The notes under the pieces: generated by a model
Database searches by the model: none
The model's input: the letters and a program-made list of their open reading frames with translations, nothing else
Told to the model about the DNA's origin: nothing
Program-made: the position numbers and the translations under genes
Source of the DNA: Delta-02 sp964513565
GTDB taxonomy: Bacteria > Desulfobacterota > Syntrophorhabdia > Syntrophorhabdales > Syntrophorhabdaceae
Assembly: GCA_964513565.1 (NCBI GenBank)
Contig: CAZENE010000005.1
Span: 1 to 64,000 of the forward strand
Length of the DNA: 64,000 nt
Direction: 5' to 3'
Part shown: piece by piece, positions 33,322 through 41,356 of the stretch
How the letters are laid out: every line of letters starts with the position of its first letter
Numbering within the stretch: position 1 is the first letter of the stretch

Positions 33322-33818
33322 GCTTCCCCCGTTAAAGCTTCGATCTCATCGATGATAAATTGCAGCGCCTCTTCCGTTGTCTGCCGCCGGATCCTATAGC
33401 GCGTTCCGGCAAACTGAAACTTCCTCACGGATGTCTTATCCTTGCGGGCGACTGCAATGTATACGGTCCCTACCGGCTTATCAAGTGTGCCGCCTGTGGG
33501 CCCGGCAATACCCGTAACAGCTACCGACAGATCCGTGCCCAGTTTCTCCCGTGCCCCTTCCGCCATAGCCCGGACTGTTTCATCGCTTACCGCCCCATAT
33601 TTTTCGATCAAGTCTTCAGCAACTCCGATAAGATGGGTTTTTGACGCGTTGCTATACGTGATAAAACCACCCTCGAAACATCCGGATGCACCCGAAACGT
33701 TGGTAATGCGTCCCGCGACGAGCCCTCCTGTGCACGACTCAGCCGTGCACAGGCTTAAGGAATGTCTTGCAAGTCTTCTCGCTACTTTTTTTTCAAGTCT
33801 CATAACAACCTCGTCCAT
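33318..33818 (-). CDS. pncC: Nicotinamide-nucleotide amidohydrolase (CinA C-terminal domain)
   Basis: A 166-residue stand-alone CinA C-terminal domain. It has the motifs LCTAESCTGGLVAGRITNVSGAS near residue 22, YSNASKTHLIGV near 55 and AVTGIAGPTGGTLDKPVGTVYIA near 98. It converts NMN to nicotinate mononucleotide in NAD recycling. The N-terminal MoaB-like half of full CinA is missing, as is usual for PncC. It overlaps pgpA at its start (19 bp) and thpR at its end (4 bp). nadE, also in NAD metabolism, is farther along the same run. Confidence 0.94.
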   Translation of the reverse strand: MDEVVMRLEKKVARRLARHSLSLCTAESCTGGLVAGRITNVSGASGCFEGGFITYSNASKTHLIGVAEDLIEKYGAVSDETVRAMAEGAREKLGTDLSVAVTGIAGPTGGTLDKPVGTVYIAVARKDKTSVRKFQFAGTRYRIRRQTTEEALQFIIDEIEALTGEA

Positions 33819-34267
33819 GCAAGGATGAGGATATTCGAGAATAACCCCGCCAGAACGTCGTCGGCCATAACGCCGTAGCCGCCGGGCAACCTTTCCACAC
33901 GATTTATCGGAAACGGTTTGACGATATCGAAGAAGCGGAAGAGCGTAAAACCGACGATAACGTTCACTAAAGATGCCTTATGCCCCGCCATGGCCACGCA
34001 CATCCCGGCGAACTCATCAATGACTATATACCCGGGATCCTTTCCCTCATATCTTTCCCCGTTAATAGCTACTGTACCGAATATAATGCAGAGACCGGTA
34101 AAATAGAGGCTGGTAAATATCCCGGGGAAAAAATAGATCAGGACCGCTGCCAGAGCCGAAGCGAAAGTTCCGGGCGCGAAGGGTATGTATCCCGTGCAAA
34201 AAAAGGTGTTAAAAAATGACAGAACGCGATCAATCCGTCTTCTTCTCACCATACACTTCTTTTTCAT
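33800..34267 (-). CDS. pgpA: Phosphatidylglycerophosphatase A
   Basis: About 155 residues from the ATG at 34267; the ATG at 34252 is equally possible and the longer frame upstream lies inside hisI. PgpA motifs are seen: FFCTGYIPFAPGTFAS near the start, DPGYIVIDEFAGMCVAM near residue 78 and FRFFDIVKPFPINRVERLPGGYGVMADDVLAG near 115. It has three or four membrane helices. It removes phosphate from phosphatidylglycerophosphate to give phosphatidylglycerol. It starts inside the 3' end of hisI (38-bp overlap) and overlaps pncC. Confidence 0.93.
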   Translation of the reverse strand: MKKKCMVRRRRIDRVLSFFNTFFCTGYIPFAPGTFASALAAVLIYFFPGIFTSLYFTGLCIIFGTVAINGERYEGKDPGYIVIDEFAGMCVAMAGHKASLVNVIVGFTLFRFFDIVKPFPINRVERLPGGYGVMADDVLAGLFSNILILAWTRLL

Positions 34268-34610
34268 CGAAGACCTTTTTTCCGACGATCTTCCATCCAT
34301 CAGCCCAGGCACGGAAAAAACAGCTGAAATACCCTGTATGGCACGCTGCGACTTTCTGGTCGACCAGGAGCAGCACGGTGTCATTGTCGCAGTCGATACG
34401 GATCTCCTTCACATCCTGCGTGTGGCCCGAGCTTTCGCCCTTCAACCAGAGCTTCTGGCGCGAACGGGAGTAAAAATGCGCCTTTTTCGTTTTTATCGTG
34501 AGTTCGAGCGCTTCATTATTCATGTATGCAACCATCAGGACCTCTTTTGAATTCGCATCCTGCACAACGGCGGGCACAAGGCCCTTCTCATCCCATTTCA
34601 AGCAATCCAT
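34230..34610 (-). CDS. hisI: Phosphoribosyl-AMP cyclohydrolase
   Basis: A 126-residue HisI without the HisE domain. The motifs are EVLMVAYMNNEALELT near residue 23, FYSRSRQKLWLKGESSGH near 46, the zinc and magnesium site IRIDCDNDTVLLLV near 72, and AACHTGYFSCFFR near 88. It opens the purine ring of PR-AMP, the third step of histidine synthesis. It follows hisF by 33 bp. A separate hisE is not in the window. The C-terminal tail overlaps the pgpA start. Confidence 0.95.
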   Translation of the reverse strand: MDCLKWDEKGLVPAVVQDANSKEVLMVAYMNNEALELTIKTKKAHFYSRSRQKLWLKGESSGHTQDVKEIRIDCDNDTVLLLVDQKVAACHTGYFSCFFRAWADGWKIVGKKVFDEKEVYGEKKTD

Positions 34611-34643
34611 ATAAATCCCTCATCAATTGAATATTTCAGGTTA

Positions 34644-35405
34644 TCATAGCCTGACGTTGACGCCGCGCTCCAAGAGAAATCTCTTGGCATCTACGACGGT
34701 AAATTCCCGGTAATGAAATATGGACGCTGCAAGGACAGCATCAGCTTTTGCGAGCGCAAGGCCCTCATAAAGATGTTCAAGCGTGCCTGCCCCGCCCGAG
34801 GCGATAACGGGAATATTTACGGTTTCAGCGATTGTCCGGGTCAGCCCGATGTCGAAACCAGCCTTAGTCCCATCGCAGTCCATGCTTGTGAGCAGGATCT
34901 CTCCGGCACCGAGTTCTTCGGCTTTTTTTGCCCAGTCCACCGCGCCGATGCCTGTTCCCCTGCGTCCTCCGTATGTATAGACTTCGAAGCCATCTCCCGA
35001 ACCGGTCCTTTTCGCATCGATCGCTACACAGATGCACTGGTTCCCAAAAATGCCGCTTGCTTCCCGGATAAACTCCGGGTTCTCGACCGCGGTCGTATTC
35101 ACCGTGACCTTATCGGCCCCCGCCCGCAAGATATCCCGGATATCATCGATGGAGCGTATTCCGCCGCCGACAGTGAGTGGCATAGACACCTCATGCGAGA
35201 CACGCTCGACCACATCGATAATGGTCCGTCTTTTTTCATGGGAGGCGGTAATATCGAGAAAACAGAGCTCGTCGGCAAGCTGTTCTTCGTATGCCTTGGC
35301 GTTTTCAACGGGGTCCCCGGCATCTTTAAGATCAACAAAATTGGTGCCCTTGACGACCCTGCCTTCCCGGACATCGAGGCAGGGTATTATCCTTTTAGCC
35401 AGCAT
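34644..35405 (-). CDS. hisF: Imidazole glycerol phosphate synthase, HisF subunit
   Basis: A 253-residue (beta-alpha)8 barrel. It starts LAKRIIPCLDVREGRVVKGTNF with the catalytic Asp in CLDV near residue 10. The second Asp is in LLTSMDCDGTKAGFD near 132. ASGGAGTLEHLYEG near 200 binds phosphate. It joins PRFAR with ammonia from HisH to give imidazole glycerol phosphate and AICAR. It overlaps hisA by 11 bp. hisH is not in the window, although it usually lies close by. Confidence 0.97.
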   Translation of the reverse strand: MLAKRIIPCLDVREGRVVKGTNFVDLKDAGDPVENAKAYEEQLADELCFLDITASHEKRRTIIDVVERVSHEVSMPLTVGGGIRSIDDIRDILRAGADKVTVNTTAVENPEFIREASGIFGNQCICVAIDAKRTGSGDGFEVYTYGGRRGTGIGAVDWAKKAEELGAGEILLTSMDCDGTKAGFDIGLTRTIAETVNIPVIASGGAGTLEHLYEGLALAKADAVLAASIFHYREFTVVDAKRFLLERGVNVRL

Positions 35406-36102
35406 AACCCATGGCCTCCGCGATATCGATGAATCCCTCGTAGAAGGCCTTACCTATTATGGCGGCCCAGACATCCATTTCTTTGAGGCGGCGGACATCA
35501 TCTATTTTTGATACCCCGCCCGATGCGATGACGGGCAGTACGGTCATTGCCGAGAGTTGTTTAAGGCCCTCGAAATCGGGCCCGGTAAGCATGCCGTCTC
35601 GTTCGATACTCGTGCAGAGCACGGCCATAATGCCTATGCGTTCAGCGTTTTTGAGGAGTGCCGGGACATCGCGCTCGACCTCGCTTTTCCATCCCCTGGC
35701 CATGGGTTTTCCGTTCAGAAGATCGAGGCCGAAGACTATATTGTTGAATTGTACGAGTTTGTCGAAAAACGATTCATCTTCCAAGGCCCGCGTGCCGACT
35801 ATCACCCCGTCGATGCCCAGATCACCATAGTACTTTATGGTATCTTCGCTGCGGATACCGCCGCCCACTTCCATGTAGCCCGGGACAACACCGCGGAGCC
35901 CGCGGATGATCTCTCCGTGGACAGGTTCGCCAGTCCGCGCACCGTCAAGATCGATAATATGAAAATCCCGTGCGCCCTGCCGGACCATATCACGGATCAT
36001 TGCGGGAGGGTCATCACTATAAATCGTTACCTCACGGAAATCACCTTTTCTGAGACGGACGGTTTTCCCGCCCATCAGGTCCATCGCGAAAAGGGGCTTC
36101 AC
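35395..36102 (-). CDS. hisA: ProFAR isomerase HisA
   Basis: A 235-residue barrel related to HisF. The start FAMDLMGGKTVRLRKGDF has the catalytic Asp near residue 6. FHIIDLDGART near 45, EVGGGIRSEDTIKYYGDLGIDGVIVGTRALED near 78-108 and VIASGGVSKIDDVR near 190 are typical. It catalyses the Amadori isomerisation of ProFAR to PRFAR. It overlaps hisF by 11 bp and the upstream unknown gene by 4 bp, so all are in one operon. Confidence 0.95.
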   Translation of the reverse strand: MKPLFAMDLMGGKTVRLRKGDFREVTIYSDDPPAMIRDMVRQGARDFHIIDLDGARTGEPVHGEIIRGLRGVVPGYMEVGGGIRSEDTIKYYGDLGIDGVIVGTRALEDESFFDKLVQFNNIVFGLDLLNGKPMARGWKSEVERDVPALLKNAERIGIMAVLCTSIERDGMLTGPDFEGLKQLSAMTVLPVIASGGVSKIDDVRRLKEMDVWAAIIGKAFYEGFIDIAEAMGYAG

Positions 36103-36677
36103 TGGTCCGTCCCCAACGTCCCCTTTTGATCATCTACCAGCTCATCGAGTCCGGCGTTTATGCCTTCTTCCGCGAGCTCATCGGCAGTGACCCACCTCAC
36201 ACCTCTCTTCAGGAATTTACCCATCGTGAAAAGATTCTGTGTGAGAGCCTTCTGTTCCTCGGAGTACTCGAACACCCTGCCGAGAATGCCGTCTTTCATA
36301 AGGTGCATGTGAAAAGCGACCGAGGCAGGCTTGTCGACTGCGAAATTGCCCCCTTTCCTGTCCTGAAAACGGTAGATAAGGACATGGATGTAAGGCTGGC
36401 CTTTCTTCGTCCCGTCGGTGTAGCCTATGGCCCGGTCGGTGAGGGCTATTTTCAGCTTTTCCTTCACTAACACCGACGCATCACTATGGATGACGCCGCG
36501 ATTTATCGCCCGCCCGCAGAAGGGGCACCGTATCGCGTTTTCATCCTGAATGCGTTCGACAACAATTCCAAGGTCTCCAAGGCTATAAACAGAGGGAACT
36601 GCAATGGCGAGGACGAGTACCGTTACAAGAATGCAGCTGAATAAGACTCTCTTCGGACCGGATAATTGTCTGAACAT
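36099..36677 (-). CDS. Unrecognised membrane-anchored protein with zinc-ribbon-like motif
   Basis: A 192-residue protein. A hydrophobic segment near residues 12-32 is either a signal peptide or an anchor. A single CPFCGRAINRG motif follows near 51 and the rest is soluble mixed alpha/beta. The other half of a zinc site is not obvious. I do not recognise the family. It overlaps hisA by 4 bp (ATGA), so it is translationally coupled to histidine genes, but nothing in it suggests a histidine-pathway enzyme. Its 5' end overlaps the extended end of the frameshifted livF frame by 95 bp. Confidence 0.62.
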   Translation of the reverse strand: MFRQLSGPKRVLFSCILVTVLVLAIAVPSVYSLGDLGIVVERIQDENAIRCPFCGRAINRGVIHSDASVLVKEKLKIALTDRAIGYTDGTKKGQPYIHVLIYRFQDRKGGNFAVDKPASVAFHMHLMKDGILGRVFEYSEEQKALTQNLFTMGKFLKRGVRWVTADELAEEGINAGLDELVDDQKGTLGTDQ

Positions 36678-37425
36678 ATTTAATTTTATAAAAAAAATGG
36701 AATAAAGGAAAGATAAAAACGGTAAAGAGCGTATTTAGATCATCAGATATCTTCATTTTTACGTCTTCATTTTCTTCGAGTTCCTCCACGGTGCCTTCGA
36801 AACGGATCCTCCCGTTATCGATGACATAGGCCCGCGTGATCATTCTCAAGGCCGAGCGGACGTTCTGCTCCGACAGAAGAATGCTGATTCCCGCATCCCG
36901 CAACTTCGGGATCTGCTGTTCGAGGTCGCGAACGATAAGAGGGGCGAGACCCTCGGTCGGTTCGTCGAGAAGAAGTAGTTCGGGGCCGCCCATCAATGCC
37001 CGGGCGATGGCAAGCATCTGTTGTTCGCCGCCGCTTAAATGCCCGGCACGCCGCGACCGTATCTCTTTGAGAGCAGGGAATATCCCGTATACCCTTTCTT
37101 TATCCCATTGGTTGCCGCGCCGATAGACTATCTCGAGGTTGTCGTCAACGCTTAAGTCCGCAAAAACCCTCCTGTCATCAGGGACGGAACCTATGCCCTG
37201 GCGGAATGACAGATAAGGCTTCTGCCCCGTTATATCCCTCTCTTTCAGGGTAACCATCCCTTTTTTTGGCGGGACGATGCCCATTATACTTTTCATGGTC
37301 GTGCTCTTACCGGCGCCATTGCGGCCGAGAAGCCCGACGACCTCACCCGCCTTGACGTTCAGCGTGACATCGAAAAGGATATGGCTTATGCCGTAATAGG
37401 TGTTTATCCCTTTTACATCAAGCAT
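36583..37425 (-). CDS. livF: Branched-chain amino-acid ABC transporter ATPase LivF, frameshifted C-terminus
   Basis: A LivF ATPase of about 230 normal residues from the ATG at 37425. It has Walker A LLGRNGAGKST near residue 31, signature HLSGGEQQMLAIARAL near 135, Walker B LLLLDEPTEGLAP, and the H-loop SEQN. After ENEDVK the frame continues MKISDDLNTLF... for about 50 extra residues into the next gene. In the next frame the bases read RYLMI then TAA (36735), the usual LivF ending. Removing one T near 36755 would give VKRRYLMI. So a one-base insertion, real or artefactual, has extended the protein. Confidence 0.85.
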   Translation of the reverse strand: MLDVKGINTYYGISHILFDVTLNVKAGEVVGLLGRNGAGKSTTMKSIMGIVPPKKGMVTLKERDITGQKPYLSFRQGIGSVPDDRRVFADLSVDDNLEIVYRRGNQWDKERVYGIFPALKEIRSRRAGHLSGGEQQMLAIARALMGGPELLLLDEPTEGLAPLIVRDLEQQIPKLRDAGISILLSEQNVRSALRMITRAYVIDNGRIRFEGTVEELEENEDVKMKISDDLNTLFTVFIFPLFHFFYKIKYVQTIIRSEESLIQLHSCNGTRPRHCSSLCL

Positions 37426-38162
37426 ACGTCGCTCTCGCCAAGATATGCATCCTGAACCTCTTGGCAGCATCTGACCTCGCTGCACGTGCCTTCAATTATG
37501 GTAGACCCGCGCACCATCACCATGATCCTGTCCGAAATTGAGAACACGATCTCCATATCGTGTTCGCAGAAGAGTATTGTTATCCCCAGTTTTTCCTTGA
37601 GCTGCCTGATCAGGTCTATGCACCGCGAGGTCTCTTCCGGCGACATGCCAGCTGTCGGCTCGTCTAGTATCAGAAACTCCGGGCTCCCTCCCAGCGCGAT
37701 AGCTATCTCCAAGACTTTTCGTTCCCCGTGGGACAAGGCGGTGCTCGTGGCATCCCGCACATCCGTCAGGCCTACATTTTCAAGGATCTTTTCCGTTTCG
37801 GCGACAGCGAACCGGGATGACGGGGCGAACAGGTTCCACGTCCTTTTTTGTCGCGACAAGATCGATACCTGGACATTTTCGAACACACTCAGCCGGGGGA
37901 ACACGTTGACAACCTGGAATGACCGTGATATTCCCCTGCGGCATATCTGGTAGGGCTTTAACCCGGTTATATCCTCGCCTTTGAACGTTACCGTGCCGCC
38001 CTCCGGCTTAAGGACCCCGGTTATCAGGTTGAAAAGCGTAGTTTTGCCGGCTCCGTTCGGACCGATCACCGCGACGATCTCGCCGTCCCTGACAGTAAGG
38101 CTGGCATTATTCACAGCCTTGAACCCATCGAATGATTTTGATAACGACGTTACTTCCAGCAC
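37413..38162 (-). CDS. livG: Branched-chain amino-acid ABC transporter ATPase LivG
   Basis: A 249-residue LivG ATPase, apparently intact. Walker A is VIGPNGAGKTTLFNLITG near residue 35. GISRSFQVVNVFPRLSVFENV near 85 is the Q-loop region typical of LivG. The signature is ALSHGERKVLEIA near 145 (Ser-His-Gly where many have SGG, usual in LivG), with Walker B FLILDEPTAGMSP. It energises uptake with LivF at the LivHM membrane pore. It overlaps livF by 13 bp and follows livM by 19 bp. Confidence 0.94.
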   Translation of the reverse strand: MLEVTSLSKSFDGFKAVNNASLTVRDGEIVAVIGPNGAGKTTLFNLITGVLKPEGGTVTFKGEDITGLKPYQICRRGISRSFQVVNVFPRLSVFENVQVSILSRQKRTWNLFAPSSRFAVAETEKILENVGLTDVRDATSTALSHGERKVLEIAIALGGSPEFLILDEPTAGMSPEETSRCIDLIRQLKEKLGITILFCEHDMEIVFSISDRIMVMVRGSTIIEGTCSEVRCCQEVQDAYLGESDVCLM

Positions 38163-38181
38163 GCAAGGCTCCTTGCAGACA

Positions 38182-39123
38182 TTATCTCGCTCGTGCCTTC
38201 TTTTTAAGGAAGCAGTCGAGATACCCCAGCACTCCGTTCGGGAGAAAAAATATAACGAACATCATGATAAGACCAAGAACGAGTGCCCAGTAAACGGTTA
38301 TGCCGCTTATATAGGTCCTCAAGAGGACAATGACGGCAGCACCTACCATCGGCCCGAGATAACTCAGCCATCCCCCGAGCAGGCACATGATAACGAGCTC
38401 CATGGAAAGGGTCCAGAACATCATGTCCGGAAAGACCGTATTGTCAACGACAACGAACAGTGAGCCGGCAATGCCGCCGAAAAAACCGGCGATCGTCAAA
38501 GCGAGAAGCTGCTGGAGCCGCACGTTGACGCCGATCATCTCCGACCGGACAGGGTTGTCCCGGATCCCCTGAAGCGCGCTACCGAACGGTGACCTGATCA
38601 TGCGATACATTATGAACATCGAGGCCGACGTTACTATAAGTGTAAAATAATACGCGCCGTTGGGTGACGAGATCAGGTCCGGCAGAGGAACTCCATGTAT
38701 ACCGTCATCACCCCCTGTAAAAGAATACCAGCGATATACGATAGCCCATACGAGTGAACCGAGCGATATCTGCAGCATCCCGAAATAGAGTTTCGACAGC
38801 CGAATACAGATAATGCCAATGACAAACCCGAGTATGGCTGCAACCAGCGGGCCGACAATAAATCCCAGCCAGGGTGAGAGTCCCGTTTTCATGATCATCA
38901 GCGCGGTGCCGTATGCACCGACCCCATAAAAGACGGCATGATGAAACTGAAATACCCCGCCGTAGCCGAGCACGAAATTAAGGCTCGTCGCGCACAGGCC
39001 GGTCAACAGGATGATAGCGGCAAGATATACATAGAACCGGTCAAGGAAAAAAGGGCTAAGAAAGAGTATAACGAGGCCGGCGACGACCAACAAAGCTTTG
39101 CTGCGAAAGAACGAACCAGTCAT
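38182..39123 (-). CDS. livM: Branched-chain amino-acid ABC transporter permease LivM
   Basis: A 313-residue membrane protein with about 8-9 helices and the LivM pattern: LNFVLGYGGVFQFHHAVFYGVGAY near residue 48, SPFGSALQGIRDNPVRSEMIGVN near 180 (the cytoplasmic coupling loop), and FFGGIAGSLFV near 213. It pairs with LivH to form the pore. It starts 12 bp after livH. The frame is intact, unlike livH, livK and livF. Confidence 0.94.
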   Translation of the reverse strand: MTGSFFRSKALLVVAGLVILFLSPFFLDRFYVYLAAIILLTGLCATSLNFVLGYGGVFQFHHAVFYGVGAYGTALMIMKTGLSPWLGFIVGPLVAAILGFVIGIICIRLSKLYFGMLQISLGSLVWAIVYRWYSFTGGDDGIHGVPLPDLISSPNGAYYFTLIVTSASMFIMYRMIRSPFGSALQGIRDNPVRSEMIGVNVRLQQLLALTIAGFFGGIAGSLFVVVDNTVFPDMMFWTLSMELVIMCLLGGWLSYLGPMVGAAVIVLLRTYISGITVYWALVLGLIMMFVIFFLPNGVLGYLDCFLKKKARAR

Positions 39124-39135
39124 TAAATGCCCCCC

Positions 39136-40035
39136 TTACCAGGTCGATTTCAAAATGCCGGTCGGCCGAAAAATAAGGACAACAACCACCGCCAGATAAG
39201 GGAAAACGATACCGAACTGGGGCCAGATCAGGATGCCGAGCGATTGGGTCAGGCCAAAGATCAAGGCCCCCAGAAGTGCGCCCCAGACATTTCCGAGACC
39301 GCCCATTATCACGATAAGGAATGCCTCCATTATAAGGGTGTGGTCCATTCCGAGCGTGACGCTGACGGTGGGCGCGACAAGCGCGCCGCCAAGCCCTGCA
39401 AGGAGGCACCCGATCACAAATACGACTGCGAAGACCCAGTTCACACTGATCCCGACGGCCCCCACCATATCCCTACCGACGGCGGCCGCGCGCGATACCT
39501 TGCCTATCCTGGTCTTATTGGTCAGAAGCCACAACGATACCGCTATGACGGGGCCCATGATAAGCAGGAAAAAACTGTAGATAGGGAAGGGGAGCCCGCC
39601 GAAAAGATTTATATATCCCTGAAAAACGGACGGCACGGGAACCGAACGATATTCGGCCCCCCAGATCAGCTTCACGAGGTCTCCGAAAACAAGGGAGAGC
39701 GCAAATGTCAGAAAGAGAAGCATCAGGTGCTCGCGCTCGTACAGGAACTAAAAGAGGGCGCGTTCCGCCAGGAAGCTTAATGCGGCGACCCCCAGCGGTG
39801 CCAGGATAAGGGCCATCCAAAAGCCCGCATTCCCGCCTCCGAAAAGGTGGGACACGGTATACGCCATAAATGCGCCTATCATGTACAGGGAACCATGGGC
39901 CACATTCGGGATCCTCAACACACCCAGAATGATGGTCAATCCGGACGAAACAATAAAAAGTATTACCGTGCGCGAAAGCCCGACCAGAACCTGGCTTAAA
40001 ATTCCGGGGCTAATGAAGCCGAAAACATTCTCCAT
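39136..40035 (-). pseudogene. livH: Branched-chain amino-acid permease LivH with in-frame amber codon
   Basis: One continuous frame of 299 codons from the ATG at 40035 is interrupted by TAG at 39748-39750 (codon 96). Before it: IVSSGLTIILGVLRIPNVAHGSLYMIGAF and AERALF. After it, without loss of frame: FLYEREHLMLLFLTFALSLVFGDLVKLIWG. Both halves are ordinary LivH, a permease with about 8 helices and the coupling loop SRAAAVGRDMVGAVGI near residue 195. A single C-to-T change of a Gln codon would explain it. Without suppression or readthrough the transporter would lack a pore subunit. Confidence 0.88.
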
Positions 40036-40054
40036 ATTCTCGCAAAGGTCCTTT

Positions 40055-40580
40055 TTATTTCTTGCGCAGCCTCAGGACCTCCTGGCAGGACGGGATATAA
40101 TCCTTCCCCTCGATAACCTCTATGTTTCCTGCGGTCAGGAAATTATATTTGGGATCTTTTTTCGTAACGCCGAAATACATCGGCATCAGCAGCTGGTGAT
40201 CGCAATTGCGGACCTCAAGCCTGCCTACGGGACTATTGAGGGTCATTCCTTCCAGGGCGTCTACCAGTCTTTCCCTGTCCAGCTTACCGGCTTTTTTATA
40301 CCCCGCCGCGATAAACCGCGCGGTCATATACCCATAAAGGGCTCCGATCCTCGGGTTACGGTTATAGGCCTTCTTGAAATCGGCGACAAAAGCACGGTTT
40401 TCAGGCGTATCGGGGTAATGTTCGCCGTCCCATAAACGCCTTCGGCCGCATTCGGCCCCTGAGGCGCGAGGACCGAAAACTCCGTTACCGTGTGCTGGTA
40501 AAACGGGACTTTCTGGCTCAAACCTGTCGCTTTGGCCGCTTTCTGGAAGTTGAATCGTTTTTTGTGTGTCTGTCGGGGCT
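40055..40580 (-). pseudogene. livK: Remnant of branched-chain amino-acid binding protein LivK
   Basis: Only the C-terminal half (about 170 of 380 residues) of a periplasmic binding protein remains. The first part reads FQKAAKATGLSQKVPFYQH and runs to EGVYGTAN. It then shifts by one base near 40419 to continue YPDTPENRAFVADFKKAYNRNP and ends at a stop at 40055. Inserting one base near 40419 would restore GTANYYPDTP. There is no signal peptide or start codon; the break lies within about 40 bp of the end of the GntR gene, so a deletion removed the 5' half. It precedes livH in the usual order. Confidence 0.85.
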
Positions 40581-41249
40581 CTAATCGGTATCGCGGAAGA
40601 CATAATAAAGAATATCATCGCGGGCTTGAATGAGATGTGTTTTTACTGCCCGGGCGATCTCGGCCGAATCGCCTTTTTCAATGGCTTCAACAATTCTCTC
40701 ATGTCCATGCATTGACCTTTCGGCTGTTTCGGTCATGTAAATACACTGGATCCTGTATCGCAGCATGTGACGCCGCAATGTTTGAGTAAGCTCGAGAAGC
40801 CTGTCGCTTCCGGCAAGGCGCGCTATGATGTCGTGGAACTGCGCATCGAGGTCGACATAACCGTTCAGGTTGCCCCTCGATATATATTTTCTTTGATTCG
40901 CTATATTTCGCTTCAGCGATTGGATCAACCTGTCCCTTTGTTTCCTTACGGCCCATTCGATGGCGAGGCCTTCGATGGCAGCCCGTATCTCGCATATCTG
41001 CTCGACCTCTTCCATGTCCATGCCCCGCACCACATATCCAACCCGCGGAATGGAAACGACAAGCTTTTCGAGCTCAAGGTTATGGAGCGCCTCGCGCACC
41101 GGGGTGCGTGACGTGCCTATCTCTTCCGCGATCTTGGCCTCTATGAGGCGGTCTTTGGGAGCTATTGCCCCTTTAAGAATCTCTTCGCGAATATGATGGT
41201 AAACCTTCTGCCGTATGGTCTTGTCTTTTCTGATAACCAGTTTCTTCAT
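40581..41249 (-). CDS. GntR-family regulator with FCD domain
   Basis: A 222-residue regulator. The winged-helix GntR DNA-binding part has VYHHIREEILKGAIAPKDRL near residue 15, then AEEIGTSRTPVREALHNLELEKLV. The all-helical FCD ligand domain follows (IRAAIEGLAIEWAV near 90, DAQFHDIIARLAGSDRLLELTQ near 128). FCD regulators sense small carboxylates, including amino-acid breakdown products. It heads the damaged liv operon and probably controls it. The deletion that cut livK stops just outside its 3' end. A GTATAC dyad lies in its leader. Confidence 0.93.
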   Translation of the reverse strand: MKKLVIRKDKTIRQKVYHHIREEILKGAIAPKDRLIEAKIAEEIGTSRTPVREALHNLELEKLVVSIPRVGYVVRGMDMEEVEQICEIRAAIEGLAIEWAVRKQRDRLIQSLKRNIANQRKYISRGNLNGYVDLDAQFHDIIARLAGSDRLLELTQTLRRHMLRYRIQCIYMTETAERSMHGHERIVEAIEKGDSAEIARAVKTHLIQARDDILYYVFRDTD

Positions 41250-41252
41250 TAT

Positions 41253-41265
41253 TTTGTATACTGTA
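41253..41265. promoter_or_regulatory. Candidate GntR operator
   Basis: TTTGTATACTGTA, with GTATAC dyad at 41256-41261, lies 4 bp before the GntR start codon and in the divergent region shared with the D,D-carboxypeptidase gene. FCD-type GntR proteins often bind short palindromes with a TNGTATACNA-like core, so autoregulation is plausible. Confidence 0.35.
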
Positions 41266-41356
41266 CCCTACGCTTTATAATCCTTCAAGTTTTTTATAAT
41301 GGTAAAAGCTATGGGGGGTTGTATAGCGCCGGTAAATAGTGTATAAATAAGCCACG

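Noticed and set aside
39127..39780. Plus-strand ORF of 217 codons
   Set aside because: It is antisense to livH and is very rich in charged residues and Pro, as expected for a shadow frame.
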